In this document: positions 50,265-62,199 of the stretch, one piece after another
Layout: every line of letters begins with the position of its first letter
Numbering within the stretch: position 1 is the first letter of the stretch
Made by a program: the position numbers and the translations under genes
NCBI RefSeq assembly: GCF_005844325.1
Contig: NZ_SPFY01000002.1
Span: forward strand, 98,013-162,012
DNA: 64,000 nt
Direction of reading: 5' to 3'
Origin: Collinsella aerofaciens
GTDB lineage: Bacteria > Actinomycetota > Coriobacteriia > Coriobacteriales > Coriobacteriaceae
The notes under the pieces: model-generated
Databases searched by the model: none
Seen by the model: the letters and a program-made list of their open reading frames with translations, nothing else
What the model was told of the DNA's origin: nothing

Positions 50265-52092
50265 GATGCTCAAATTGCCGGTCTTGGACGTCGATGGCGA
50301 AAAGCTCGGCGTGGTCAACGATTTTGGCATTGCTACCGGCGAAGTTTTTCCGCACGTGACGTCGCTCGCGTTCCGCGGACCCGGCAAGACGCCGTTTATG
50401 ATCAGCTGGCGCAAATGGGTCGACCGTATCGACGAGACGGGTGTACACCTTAAGACGTCGGCCACCGAAATCCGTTTTTCGTACCTGCAGCCGACCGAAC
50501 TCTTGCTTGCCCGCGACGTGCTCAACAAGCAGATTGTCGACACGCAGGGCATGAAGGTCGTGCGCGTAAACGACATCAAGTTTTCCATGTCGGGCGAAAA
50601 CCAGCTGCGCCTGCTGGGCGCCGAGGTCGGTGCTCGCGGTCTGCTACGCGCCATCAGCCCCGCGCTCGAGCATATCGTCGAAGGCTTTATGAAGCACCTG
50701 GGCAAGCCACTCAGTGAGGACATCATCGCTTGGTCCTACATGGACCTGCTCGACCGCTCGACCAAGAACATTCAACTCTCGGTGTCGCACAAGACGCTCG
50801 GCGAGCTGCACCCTGCCGACATCGCCGACATTATCGAGCAGCTCGACCCGCGCCTGCGTGCGCAGGTGTTTGCACAGCTCGATACTGCCCAGGCCGCCGA
50901 GGCCATCTCGGAGTTCGATGACGACGAGCTTATGACCGAGATGCTCGAGGGTCTGTCCGACACGGACGCATCGTCGATGCTGGCCATGATGGACCCGGAC
51001 GACGCCGCCGACCTGATCGACGAGCTCGATTACGAGAAGGCCGAGAAGCTCCTGCGCCTGATGGGCGTCAAGGAGGAGAAGGCGATTCGTAACCTGCTGG
51101 GCTATGAGGACAACACCGCCGGCCGCATCATGACCTCGGAGTTTGTCTCGCTGCCCGCCACGGCGACGGTCGGCGATGCCATCGAGGCGATTCGCAAACT
51201 CGATGAGGACTTCGAGAGCGTCTACTACGTCTATACCGAGGATCCGAGCGGCATGCTGACCGGCGTGCTTTCGCTGCGCACGCTGATCGTAGCCGACCGC
51301 GACGCCACGCTGGGTCAGCTGGCCTATCGCGACCTGGTCTATGTGTCGCCCGACGAGGACCAGGAAGACGTGACGGACGAGATGACCAAGTACGACCTGG
51401 TTGCCATCCCTGTCTGCGACGAGAACCGTCATATCCTGGGTATCGTGACCTTCGACGACGCCATGGACGTTATCGCCGAGGAGCATCAGGAGGACCTGCA
51501 GATCGCCGGTGTCGGCTCGGGCGATAGCGCGTCGGACGACTCGACGAACGTGCTCAGCTGGTTCGTGCATCGTCAGTACTGGGTCGTCGTGTGGGGCATC
51601 GCCTCGTGCATTATGGCGACGGTGCTGGGGACGGCGCTGGGCTCCGCGCATCTGGTGGTGTTCCCCATGTGCGCCATGCCGCTCGTGCTGCTGGCGGCCT
51701 CGCGCATGGTGTCGTTCGTCAAGAACTACTTCCTCGAGTACGACGGTCACGACGACGAGCCCAAACCGTACCTGGGATTCTTCTTCCAGAGCACGGGTAT
51801 GGGCCTGATCCTTTCGCTTGTTACTTACCTGTGCGCGCAGCTGGTGCGCACTGCCGCGTTCCCCGATGCGCCCATGTTTGAGGAGCAACTCTTTACCGGG
51901 TGCTTTAATATCGCTGCCATCATTTGCCTGGTTGGCAACATGAGCGCCGTGATTTACCTGATGGTGCTGTTCTGGCGTGACGAGCATGACCTCAACACGT
52001 CGGGCACCGCCATGAACGTTATTGCCGTCATGATCTCGTGCGTAGCGTACTGCGCCGCTGCGGTGCTGCTCACCATGTCGGTCATGGGTTAG
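50248..52092 (+). CDS. MgtE-N/CBS-domain membrane protein with unusual membrane domain
   Basis: A 614-residue protein. Residues 1-70 resemble a PRC barrel (YLSEMLKLPVLDVDGEKLG), about 185-285 is an MgtE_N domain (LHPADIADIIEQLDPRLR), and about 290-425 a CBS pair. Five hydrophobic segments follow (about 435-614). The soluble half matches the Mg2+-sensing part of MgtE channels, but the membrane half lacks the conserved glycine- and asparagine-rich pore segment of true MgtE. The start is uncertain: TTG 50248 keeps the PRC-like start and follows GGGGAG by 5 bases; ATG 50266 is the alternative. The next gene, 8 bases on, encodes an NRAMP-related transporter, so this may sense Mg2+ for it. Confidence 0.7.
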   Translation: MNYLSEMLKLPVLDVDGEKLGVVNDFGIATGEVFPHVTSLAFRGPGKTPFMISWRKWVDRIDETGVHLKTSATEIRFSYLQPTELLLARDVLNKQIVDTQGMKVVRVNDIKFSMSGENQLRLLGAEVGARGLLRAISPALEHIVEGFMKHLGKPLSEDIIAWSYMDLLDRSTKNIQLSVSHKTLGELHPADIADIIEQLDPRLRAQVFAQLDTAQAAEAISEFDDDELMTEMLEGLSDTDASSMLAMMDPDDAADLIDELDYEKAEKLLRLMGVKEEKAIRNLLGYEDNTAGRIMTSEFVSLPATATVGDAIEAIRKLDEDFESVYYVYTEDPSGMLTGVLSLRTLIVADRDATLGQLAYRDLVYVSPDEDQEDVTDEMTKYDLVAIPVCDENRHILGIVTFDDAMDVIAEEHQEDLQIAGVGSGDSASDDSTNVLSWFVHRQYWVVVWGIASCIMATVLGTALGSAHLVVFPMCAMPLVLLAASRMVSFVKNYFLEYDGHDDEPKPYLGFFFQSTGMGLILSLVTYLCAQLVRTAAFPDAPMFEEQLFTGCFNIAAIICLVGNMSAVIYLMVLFWRDEHDLNTSGTAMNVIAVMISCVAYCAAAVLLTMSVMG

Positions 52093-52100
52093 GTGGTCGC

Positions 52101-53363
52101 GTGCAAAATACCAAGCAAAAGTCGGGCACCAAGCAAAAGTTGACCATCGCGGCCATCTTTGGCGCTATGGGTCCCGGTCTGCTGGCGGCGCTTTCGGGCA
52201 ATGACGCCGGCGGCATTGCAACGTATTCCAGCGCGGGCGCCAGCTATGGCTACAAGATGCTCTGGATGCTTCCCGTCATGACTGTGCTGCTCATCGTGAC
52301 GCAGGAGACCGCGGCACGCTGCGGCTGCGTCACGGGCAAGGGCCTGGCATCGCTCATTCGTGAGCGCTTTGGCGTGCGCAAGAGTGTACTTGCTATGGCG
52401 GCGCTGTTGATCGCCAACACGGCTGTTACCATTTCGGAGTTTGCGGGCATCGCCAGCGGCCTTGCTCTCTTTGGCGTGCCGGCGAGCATTTCGGTGCCGT
52501 TGGTGGCGCTGCTGGTGTGGATGCTTACCATGTCGGGTAGTTTCCAGCGCATCGAGAAGATTCTGCTGCTGGTGAGCTGCGTGTTCGTGACCTATATTGT
52601 CGCCGCGTTTATGGCTGGCCCCAACTGGGGTGAGGTCGCGGTCGACCTGGTCGTGCCTAACATTCAAAATGACCCCAGCTACGTGTCGCTCGTGGTCGCG
52701 ACGATCGGTACCACCATCGCGCCGTGGATGATTTTCTTGGCGCAGAACAACGTGGTCGATAAGAACGCGGGCGAGGACGATATCGTGCTGCAGCGCATCG
52801 ATACCGTGAGCGGCTCGCTTGCTGCCGATGTCATTGCCGGCTTTATTATCATCACGACCGGTACGGTGTTGTTCCCGGCGGGCATTCAGATTAGCGATGC
52901 TGCCGATGCTGCCCGCGCGCTGGAGCCTATTGCGGGTCAGTGGTCCACGGTACTGTTTGCCTCGGGCCTGGTCGCGGCGAGCTTCTTGGCTGCCTGCGTG
53001 CTGCCGGGCGTTACGTCGAGCGCTATCTGCGAGGCATTTGGCTGGGAGCGCGGTGCCGACCGCAGCTGGGACGAGGCCCCGGTCTATCGCGGCATCATTA
53101 CGGCCATCATCGGTATCTCTGCCGTGCTGGTGCTTATGCCCGGCGTCGATCTGTTCCAGATTATGATGACCTCGCAGGTCATCAATGGCGTGCTACTGCC
53201 CGTGGTTCTGGTGTTCCAGGTGGTTATCGCCGCCGAGCGTCACATTATGGGCGCCAACCGCAACGGCCGCGTGTGGAACGTGCTCACTTGGGCGACTATC
53301 GGCGTGATTACGGCGCTCACGGTCGTCATGTTTGTCCTGCAAGCGATGGGCTACAGCGCTTAA
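52101..53363 (+). CDS. NRAMP-related transporter, probable Mg2+ (NRMT) type
   Basis: A 420-residue protein with about eleven hydrophobic segments. The helix 1 motif, DPGN in classic NRAMP, reads NDAGGIAT (Asp35, Gly38), and the helix 6 MPH motif reads GTTIAPWMIF (about 203-212). The Asp is kept, but the Asn and the Met that bind transition metals are gone. Loss of the Met ligand is a mark of the NRAMP-related Mg2+ transporters described from Eggerthella lenta. The start is GTG 52101 after AGGTGG, 8 bases behind the MgtE-like stop. The neighbour with Mg2+-sensing domains supports a magnesium role. Confidence 0.75.
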   Translation: MQNTKQKSGTKQKLTIAAIFGAMGPGLLAALSGNDAGGIATYSSAGASYGYKMLWMLPVMTVLLIVTQETAARCGCVTGKGLASLIRERFGVRKSVLAMAALLIANTAVTISEFAGIASGLALFGVPASISVPLVALLVWMLTMSGSFQRIEKILLLVSCVFVTYIVAAFMAGPNWGEVAVDLVVPNIQNDPSYVSLVVATIGTTIAPWMIFLAQNNVVDKNAGEDDIVLQRIDTVSGSLAADVIAGFIIITTGTVLFPAGIQISDAADAARALEPIAGQWSTVLFASGLVAASFLAACVLPGVTSSAICEAFGWERGADRSWDEAPVYRGIITAIIGISAVLVLMPGVDLFQIMMTSQVINGVLLPVVLVFQVVIAAERHIMGANRNGRVWNVLTWATIGVITALTVVMFVLQAMGYSA

Positions 53364-53381
53364 CGCCCACTTTTGCTTCCG

Positions 53382-53416
53382 AACAGGCCGCAGCGATGGA
53401 CTGCGGCCTGTTTTTT
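53382..53416 (+). terminator. Terminator after the NRAMP-related gene
   Basis: AACAGGCCGCAG pairs with CTGCGGCCTGTT across CGATGGA and is followed by TTTT. Confidence 0.9.
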
Positions 53417-53473
53417 GCCCGCGACCTCTTGGGGCCGGCTCGAAAAGAGTGATTTTGGGTTGTTTGCTGCGGG

Positions 53474-55690
53474 CTATTTGTCGGTGCCCAGCTTGTGCGG
53501 CTTGAAGGCAAGCGCATTGACGAGTGCGTCGGTGGCAGACTTGACGGCTGCCGGCTGCGGATCGTTGACGTGATCCTCGGGATGCACGGGCAGGTCCTTC
53601 TTGACGGCATCGTGGATCAAGTTGAGGTACTCAGTCACGCCAGTGGTCGATAGGTGCGTGCCATCGCCATCGAACAGGTCGTTGCGGTTGGCGCTGTATC
53701 CGTACCAGTCGATAACGCGCACGTTCTTGTAGCGCGTAGCGGCGTTAGCGATGGCCTGGTTGGTAGAGCCAACCCACGGCTGCGGGCTGCGCGTGTTCAC
53801 AAACACCACAATACGCTTATCTCCTGCATCGTCCATGATGGCGTCGATCTGGTCGTCGGTTACCAAGCCGTTGGTGCCCAGTGCAAAGACCACGATCTTG
53901 CCGGCAAGGTTCTGCTGGATATAGCCCTCAAATGTCGCGCGGCCCGCATCAAACTGGCGGCCCTTTTCGGCATCGATATGGCTGTGCGAGAACACACCGT
54001 CAAAGGTGTCTACGGCACGCAGCGACACGGAGTCGCCGATCATAAGCAGATCGTAGGAGCCATCGGGGAAGCCGTCGTTGTCCTTGTCGGTGTCGTCGGC
54101 CGCCTGCTGGTCGGTGGGCGCGGTGTTCTTGGCTTCCTTGTTGAGGACTTCGGCGCCCTCGCCGCTCAGCGCAGACGTCTCGGGCACAAAGATCAGGCCG
54201 CCCAGTGCAACGACCAATACGACAGCGCAGGCTGCGCAGACGGGGACGTGCGTGCGTGCCCAGTTGGCGGGCGTGGTGGTGCCATCGCGGAATTCGGCAA
54301 CGGTGCGCCCAAAGCCGCCCTTCCTAAACGGCGTCTCGATAAAGCGATATGAGCATTCGGCCACGGCGACCACCAACAGCACCTGCAAAATGTACTGCCA
54401 CCACGGTGTATCGTTGATGTTGGCGACCGGGTTCATGAGCAACAGCAGGGGATAGTGCCACAGGTAGATGCTGTACGAGCGCTTGCCAACCCATACGAGC
54501 GGCTCGGCGGACAGCGCGCGGGCAACTATTCCCTGGGGCTGCACGCAGGCCGCGATGACCATGAGTGTGAGGATCGAGCACAGCAGCGTGCCTCCGCGAT
54601 ACTGGAACGCGGTGTAGCCGTTGGTGAGCGCGACCATGGCGGCAAGGCCAACCAGACCCACGAGGCCCAACACATCGATGGATGCGGGCGAGGACCAAAA
54701 GCGCACGAGGGCGCTCGGCTGTGCCGGGCCGGTCTCGGCTGATTCGTCGGCCTTCTCGCCAGGCTTGCCCTCGGCGTTCTTGCCGTGCTTGGCGGCGCCG
54801 GCCAGGCGATTGAGCCCCAAACGACGAGCGAGACGCACCGGCGCCAGGTCGCGATCGGGGATAAAGGCCATCCAGGCACCCAGCAGCAGCGAGAACACGC
54901 GGGTGTCGGTGCCGTAGTACACGCGGCTGGGGTCGGCGGCAGGGTTGTAAAGCACCATCATGGCAAGGGCAGATACCGCGGCAAGGCCCAGAACCACGCG
55001 GCGCGTGTTGGGCTTGCTCATGTGCATGGATACCATAGCGAGCAGCAGCGGGGGCCAAACCAGGTAGAACTGTTCCTCGATGGCGAGCGACCAAAAGTGC
55101 GTAAGCGGCGAGGGATCGCCCAGGGCGTTGAAGTACGAGACGTTTTGGGCAATCTGCCACCAGTTGTTGAAGAACAGCAGCGACGGCAGGATATCGGGGC
55201 GCATCTTGGTGAGCATCACGTGGTTGAAGACGGTGCACAGCGCACAGGTCACCACCACGACGGTCACCACGGCGGGGACCAGGCGACGGATGCGGCGGAT
55301 CCAGAAGCTCTTGAGGTCGATACGGCCGGTCTTAGCGACTTCGTTGAGTAGCAGGCGTGTGATCAGATAGCCCGAAAGCACAAAGAAGATCGTGACGCCG
55401 AGCAGACCGCCCTGCGCCCACGTGAGGTTGAGGTGATAGAGCACCACCGCGACGACGGCAAGCGTGCGCAGGCCGTCAAGGGCAGGGATGTAGCGGGACT
55501 TGGGGCGAGCAGGCATCTGCTCCGCGGCGGGAGTGTTGGCGCGGCCCGCGTTGTTGGCAGAAGCGCGATGGGGGCTCGTGGTGCGTCGCGGCTCGTTGGC
55601 ACGGCGTTCGCTCTTCACGCGTTCGTGCGGCGCCGGCTCGTTGCCCGTGCGGCGTCGACCGCGCGAGCCCGATTGCGAGAATTGTTCCAT
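53474..55690 (-). CDS. Acyltransferase-3 / SGNH-domain fusion (OafA-type)
   Basis: A 738-residue protein. The first 65 residues are basic and disordered. Residues about 66-430 are an acyltransferase-3 membrane domain with about ten helices, starting RYIPALDGLRTLAVVAVVLY with the key His in LYHLN and FFVLSGYLITRLLL. An interruption of charged residues (about 280-330) lies inside. A C-terminal SGNH hydrolase-like domain has GDSVS near 550 and DGTHLS near 677. This architecture acetylates cell-surface glycans such as peptidoglycan or O-antigen-type polymers; which one is unknown. It is a single gene, convergent with the transporter operon. Confidence 0.9.
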   Translation of the reverse strand: MEQFSQSGSRGRRRTGNEPAPHERVKSERRANEPRRTTSPHRASANNAGRANTPAAEQMPARPKSRYIPALDGLRTLAVVAVVLYHLNLTWAQGGLLGVTIFFVLSGYLITRLLLNEVAKTGRIDLKSFWIRRIRRLVPAVVTVVVVTCALCTVFNHVMLTKMRPDILPSLLFFNNWWQIAQNVSYFNALGDPSPLTHFWSLAIEEQFYLVWPPLLLAMVSMHMSKPNTRRVVLGLAAVSALAMMVLYNPAADPSRVYYGTDTRVFSLLLGAWMAFIPDRDLAPVRLARRLGLNRLAGAAKHGKNAEGKPGEKADESAETGPAQPSALVRFWSSPASIDVLGLVGLVGLAAMVALTNGYTAFQYRGGTLLCSILTLMVIAACVQPQGIVARALSAEPLVWVGKRSYSIYLWHYPLLLLMNPVANINDTPWWQYILQVLLVVAVAECSYRFIETPFRKGGFGRTVAEFRDGTTTPANWARTHVPVCAACAVVLVVALGGLIFVPETSALSGEGAEVLNKEAKNTAPTDQQAADDTDKDNDGFPDGSYDLLMIGDSVSLRAVDTFDGVFSHSHIDAEKGRQFDAGRATFEGYIQQNLAGKIVVFALGTNGLVTDDQIDAIMDDAGDKRIVVFVNTRSPQPWVGSTNQAIANAATRYKNVRVIDWYGYSANRNDLFDGDGTHLSTTGVTEYLNLIHDAVKKDLPVHPEDHVNDPQPAAVKSATDALVNALAFKPHKLGTDK

Positions 55691-55876
55691 AAAACATCAT
55701 CCAATGACGAGAATAATCAGCACGTATTCATTGTAGCTGCCTGCTCCTGTGAATGCTTGCTGCTGGCGCAACCTCAAGGGTGCGTTCACATCAAAGTGAA
55801 CTAAAGTTATAGAGGTGCGAAGGCGCGCAATCGACGGTCGACGGTGGGTGCAAAGCCCGCAGATGAGGAGGTTTCC

Positions 55877-56839
55877 ATGGCAGATCGCGGCATCGTTGCG
55901 GTGTTCGGCAGCATGAACATGGACCTTTCGGTGGCGTGCGAGCGCATACCGCGCGCGGGCGAGACCGTCGGCGGCAGCGGGTTTATCACCAACGCCGGCG
56001 GCAAGGGCGCCAATCAGGCCGTAGCTGCCGCGCGTATGGGCGCGTGCACGCACATGATCGGCGCGGTCGGTCGCGACGCGTTCGGCGCGTCGCTCGTGGT
56101 GGGGCTCCAAGACGCCGGCGTGGACTGTGACTTTGTAGTGCATCGCGATGACGTGGAGACGGGAACGGCGACCATCGTTCGCTGCGAGGGCGACAACCGC
56201 ATCGTACTGTCACCGGGCGCCAACCATGCGCTTGCGGGCGCGGACGTTGCCTGCGCGCTGAGGCGTCTGGTGGCTCATGAGCTCGACGGCGACGCCAGCG
56301 AGATTGCCCCGGCTGCCGGAAGCGTCTTTATCGCCCAGGGCGAATGTGACCTTGCAGCGACGGCCGAGGCGCTTGTTTGCGCTCACGAGCTGGGGTTCTA
56401 TACGGTCTTTAATCCAGCGCCCGCCTGCGAGCTGCCTGCGGAGGTCTGGCCTGCGGTCGACTTGGTCTGCCCCAACGAGACCGAGTGCCAGGTGCTGACG
56501 GGCATTCTGCCCACGGATGACGCGAGTTGCGTCACCGCGCTCAATGCGCTGCTCGACAAGGGTGCCGGAGCTGCGGTCATCACGTTGGGCGGTGCCGGCT
56601 CGGTTACGCTCGGCGATGGCGGTGAGCTGCTGCGCATGCCGGCACTTTCGAGTACGGTAGTCGATACCACGGCCGCCGGCGATACGTTTATCGGCGCGTT
56701 GGCGGCGGCTCGCCTAGAGGGCTTGCCGCTCTTTGAGTGCATGGCCGCGGGTGCTCGCGCCTCGGCAGTGACGGTGTCGCGCCTGGGCGCTCAGCAATCG
56801 ATTCCCACGCGCGCCGAAGTTGAACATTGGTTTGGTTAA
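55877..56839 (+). CDS. rbsK: Ribokinase (PfkB family)
   Basis: A 320-residue carbohydrate kinase with [20 protein letters not shown], the GG motif [17 protein letters not shown] and the ATP-site motif [14 protein letters not shown]. All point to ribokinase. It should phosphorylate ribose released by the nucleoside hydrolase encoded 30 bases downstream, so the two genes form a nucleoside salvage unit. ATG 55877 has GAGGAGG at 7 bases; the frame extends to 55844 without need. Confidence 0.9.
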   Translation: MADRGIVAVFGSMNMDLSVACERIPRAGETVGGSGFITNAGGKGANQAVAAARMGACTHMIGAVGRDAFGASLVVGLQDAGVDCDFVVHRDDVETGTATIVRCEGDNRIVLSPGANHALAGADVACALRRLVAHELDGDASEIAPAAGSVFIAQGECDLAATAEALVCAHELGFYTVFNPAPACELPAEVWPAVDLVCPNETECQVLTGILPTDDASCVTALNALLDKGAGAAVITLGGAGSVTLGDGGELLRMPALSSTVVDTTAAGDTFIGALAAARLEGLPLFECMAAGARASAVTVSRLGAQQSIPTRAEVEHWFG

Positions 56840-56869
56840 ACGATAAAGACGGAGAAGCGGAGTAGAACA

Positions 56870-57844
56870 ATGGCAATCAAGAAGCTGATCCTTGATCTGG
56901 ATATGGGTGTTGACGATGCGATGGCGCTGGCCTATGCCATCGCGAGCCCCGAGGTGGAGCTCGTGGGCATCACCACGTGCTTTGGTAACGTGCGCGTCGA
57001 GCAATCGGCGCACAATTGCCTGGCGGTGCTCGATCTGCTGGGTCGCCCCGAGGTTCCGGTGTACCTGGGTGCCGACCGTCCTCTGCAAGCGACTGAGCCC
57101 TATACGCCGCCGGCGTCCACCGCGCTCATTCACGGCAAGAACGGCATCGGCGGCGCGAGCGTGCCCGCGTCGCCCTACGAGCCGGTGGGGGCGACCTCGG
57201 CCGACGGCAACGCTGCGGTCGATTATCTGATCGATGCCGCGCGCACCTATGGTCCCGATCTGGTCTACGTAGCGACTGGCCCGCTCTCCAACCTGGCGCT
57301 CGCCCTGGAGCGCGATGCGGCGGCGATGATGTCCATCGGCCGCGTGGTCGTGATGGGCGGCGCCCTTACCGTGCCCGGCAACGTGAGCGCGGGCGCCGAG
57401 GCCAATATGGCGAGCGACCCCGAGGCAGCCGACGCGGTGCTGCGCTCGGGCCGTAAGCTCACCATGGTGGGTCTGGACGTGACGCATCGCGTGGTGCTCA
57501 CACGCCGCGACATTGCCGGCTGGACGGGCTCGGGCACCATGGCGGGCTGCGCATTTGCGAGCATGGTCGAGCACTACATTGGCTCGTACGAGATGAACGC
57601 ACCCTACCTGGGTGGTTGCGCGCTGCACGATCCGCTGGCCGTTGCCGTGGCGATCGACCCCACGCTCGTAGGTGCGCTCGGCTGCAACCTGCGTGTTGAT
57701 CTGCTGGGCGAGTACCGCGGTCGCACCATCTGCGATGAGCGTCGCCTGTCCGATCCGGACAAGAGCGCGCTTGTGGCACTGACCGTGGATGCTCCGCGCT
57801 TCCTGTCCGAGTTCAAGACGCGTATGGCCCGTGTCCTAGGCTAG
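56870..57844 (+). CDS. Ribonucleoside hydrolase (inosine-uridine hydrolase family)
   Basis: A 324-residue enzyme that cleaves nucleosides to base and ribose. The calcium-binding Asp cluster appears as ILDLDMGVDDAMAL (9-16), where the family has DxDPGxDD, so Pro is replaced by Met. VYVATGPLSNLALAL and GGAL, and a C-terminal CALHDPLAVAVAID complete the set. Base specificity cannot be told. It is in an operon with ribokinase. A GCTGGCG/CGCCAGC hairpin lies about 40 bases downstream without a T-run. Confidence 0.9.
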   Translation: MAIKKLILDLDMGVDDAMALAYAIASPEVELVGITTCFGNVRVEQSAHNCLAVLDLLGRPEVPVYLGADRPLQATEPYTPPASTALIHGKNGIGGASVPASPYEPVGATSADGNAAVDYLIDAARTYGPDLVYVATGPLSNLALALERDAAAMMSIGRVVVMGGALTVPGNVSAGAEANMASDPEAADAVLRSGRKLTMVGLDVTHRVVLTRRDIAGWTGSGTMAGCAFASMVEHYIGSYEMNAPYLGGCALHDPLAVAVAIDPTLVGALGCNLRVDLLGEYRGRTICDERRLSDPDKSALVALTVDAPRFLSEFKTRMARVLG

Positions 57845-57941
57845 GCTCGGGATCGAAGCACGCCCATCTGCTCGATGTGGCCGCTGGCGGGCCGACATCT
57901 ACCGTTCGCCAGCCCGATGGTCCCCGGGGCGGGGAGAGCGC

Positions 57942-57947
57942 TATAAT
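57942..57947 (+). promoter_or_regulatory. -10 element of the beta-glucoside operon
   Basis: A perfect TATAAT about 15 bases before the first antiterminator site. No clear -35 is seen, which can fit activator dependence. Confidence 0.5.
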
Positions 57948-57961
57948 GCATTTTGCATCTT

Positions 57962-57991
57962 GGATTGTTACTCCTGTGTGGAGGCATGCCC
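57962..57991 (+). promoter_or_regulatory. RAT antiterminator site 1
   Basis: GGATTGTTACTCC followed by TGTGT and GGAGGCATGCCC closely matches the ribonucleic antiterminator consensus bound by BglG/LicT proteins (GGATTGTTACT...AGGCAAAACC). Confidence 0.75.
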
Positions 57992-58007
57992 AAGAGCAAT
58001 ACAACAC

Positions 58008-58030
58008 GGATTGTTACGTAAGGCATGACC
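58008..58030 (+). promoter_or_regulatory. RAT-like antiterminator site 2
   Basis: GGATTGTTACGTAAGGCATG with ACC after it is a shortened second RAT-like sequence. It overlaps the left arm of the terminator, as needed for antitermination. Confidence 0.6.
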
Positions 58031-58064
58031 GCAATAGCACTGCTATTGGCTATCATGCCTTTTT
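58021..58064 (+). terminator. Conditional terminator before licT
   Basis: AGGCATGA (58021-58028) pairs with TCATGCCT (58053-58060), and the inner CAATAG pairs with CTATTG; TTTT follows. Binding of the antiterminator to the RAT overlapping the left arm should prevent this stem from forming. Confidence 0.8.
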
Positions 58065-58093
58065 CTGTGAGTGTTCTTGAAAGGAGGTTCACC

Positions 58094-58933
58094 ATGCTTG
58101 CAATTAAAAAGCTTAACAACAACGCGGTTCTTTGCCGTGACGGACAGGGGCGAGATGTCATCGCCATGGGCAGGGGCGTCGGTTTCGGCGGAGATTTTCC
58201 TCGAGAGCTCCCTCTTTCTAAAATCGAGCATACGTTTTACGACATTGATCCTAAAGGACAAGATGTCATGAGGGATCTTCCCTCGGATATCGTGATGTTT
58301 GCGGCGAAAGTTATGGACATCGTTGCCAACGAACTGCCCTACGACCTCTCGACCAATGCGACGCTGTTCATGGCTGATCACCTGTCGTTTGCCGTTGCGC
58401 GAGCCCAAAAGGGGGTCCGCATCGCGATGCCTCTTGCCTATGAAGTGCGGGAGACGTATCCGAAGGAATACAAGGCTGCCCAGTTTATCGTCATGCGACT
58501 CGAGAAGGAGCTCGGAGAGCGGCTTCCCAAGGATGAGATTGCCAGTATTGCGATGAATCTCGTGAACGCACGGGTTGTTGAAGCCGTCAAAGCCACGGCC
58601 GAGCCCACAAAGCAGTTCGACGATATGCTCGAGGACGTTATCGAGATTCTCGAAAGCGATTTCCGCATTATTGTCGACCGCGATTCCTTTGATTTCACCC
58701 GCTTCGCCACGCATCTGCGGTACCTGTTCAAGCGCATTCAAGCCGGCGAGTCGCTGAACAGCGCCAACATGCAGATGTACAAGAACTTTCGTGAGGAGTT
58801 TCCGCAGTTGGCAGAGTGCGTGAAGCATATCGGTTCCTATTGTCGTGAAACGTGGGACGCCACGCTCTCCGAGGAGGAGGAACTCTATCTGATGATCCAT
58901 CTCAACCGGATCATCTCCAAAAAAGGATTGTAA
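58094..58933 (+). CDS. licT: BglG/LicT-family transcriptional antiterminator
   Basis: A 279-residue regulator with an N-terminal RNA-binding CAT domain (1-58, LAIKKLNNNAVLCRDGQG) and two PRD domains (about 65-170 and 172-279) with several His that receive phosphoryl groups from the PTS. It should bind the RAT sites in its own leader when beta-glucoside is present. The start ATG 58094 has AAAGGAGG at 6 bases; the frame runs back to 58025 across the terminator. It is followed by the PTS permease and glucosidase, and so controls its own operon. Confidence 0.93.
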   Translation: MLAIKKLNNNAVLCRDGQGRDVIAMGRGVGFGGDFPRELPLSKIEHTFYDIDPKGQDVMRDLPSDIVMFAAKVMDIVANELPYDLSTNATLFMADHLSFAVARAQKGVRIAMPLAYEVRETYPKEYKAAQFIVMRLEKELGERLPKDEIASIAMNLVNARVVEAVKATAEPTKQFDDMLEDVIEILESDFRIIVDRDSFDFTRFATHLRYLFKRIQAGESLNSANMQMYKNFREEFPQLAECVKHIGSYCRETWDATLSEEEELYLMIHLNRIISKKGL

Positions 58934-59003
58934 CCCGTAGCCATTCGGGGCATGACCTTTGCCGATTCGAACAGTAAGCCAAGATTGTGCAAAGGAGCCA
59001 ATG

Positions 59004-62017
<3,014 letters not shown>

Positions 62018-62094
62018 TAACGTTAAGATGGACAAATGCGCCCGTTGGGGGAATAGTCGTGCCACTTCGCCTGACAACAGGCTAAACTAGCTAT

Positions 62095-62116
62095 TAAACA
62101 TTTACTATTCTGTTTA
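62095..62116. promoter_or_regulatory. Possible operator upstream of the LacI-family gene
   Basis: TAAACA-N10-TGTTTA is a perfect 6-bp inverted repeat in an AT-rich stretch 84 bases before the lacI-like start. A nearby CTAAAC at 62082 and GTTTAG at 62112 also pair. It may be an autoregulatory site. Confidence 0.4.
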
Positions 62117-62199
62117 GATTGAATTTGCGGTCGTTTAGTTGCCGAGCCACGGGGCGGTCAAGCCACGATGCTCGGCCGCGACCGATGCTAGGGGGAACG

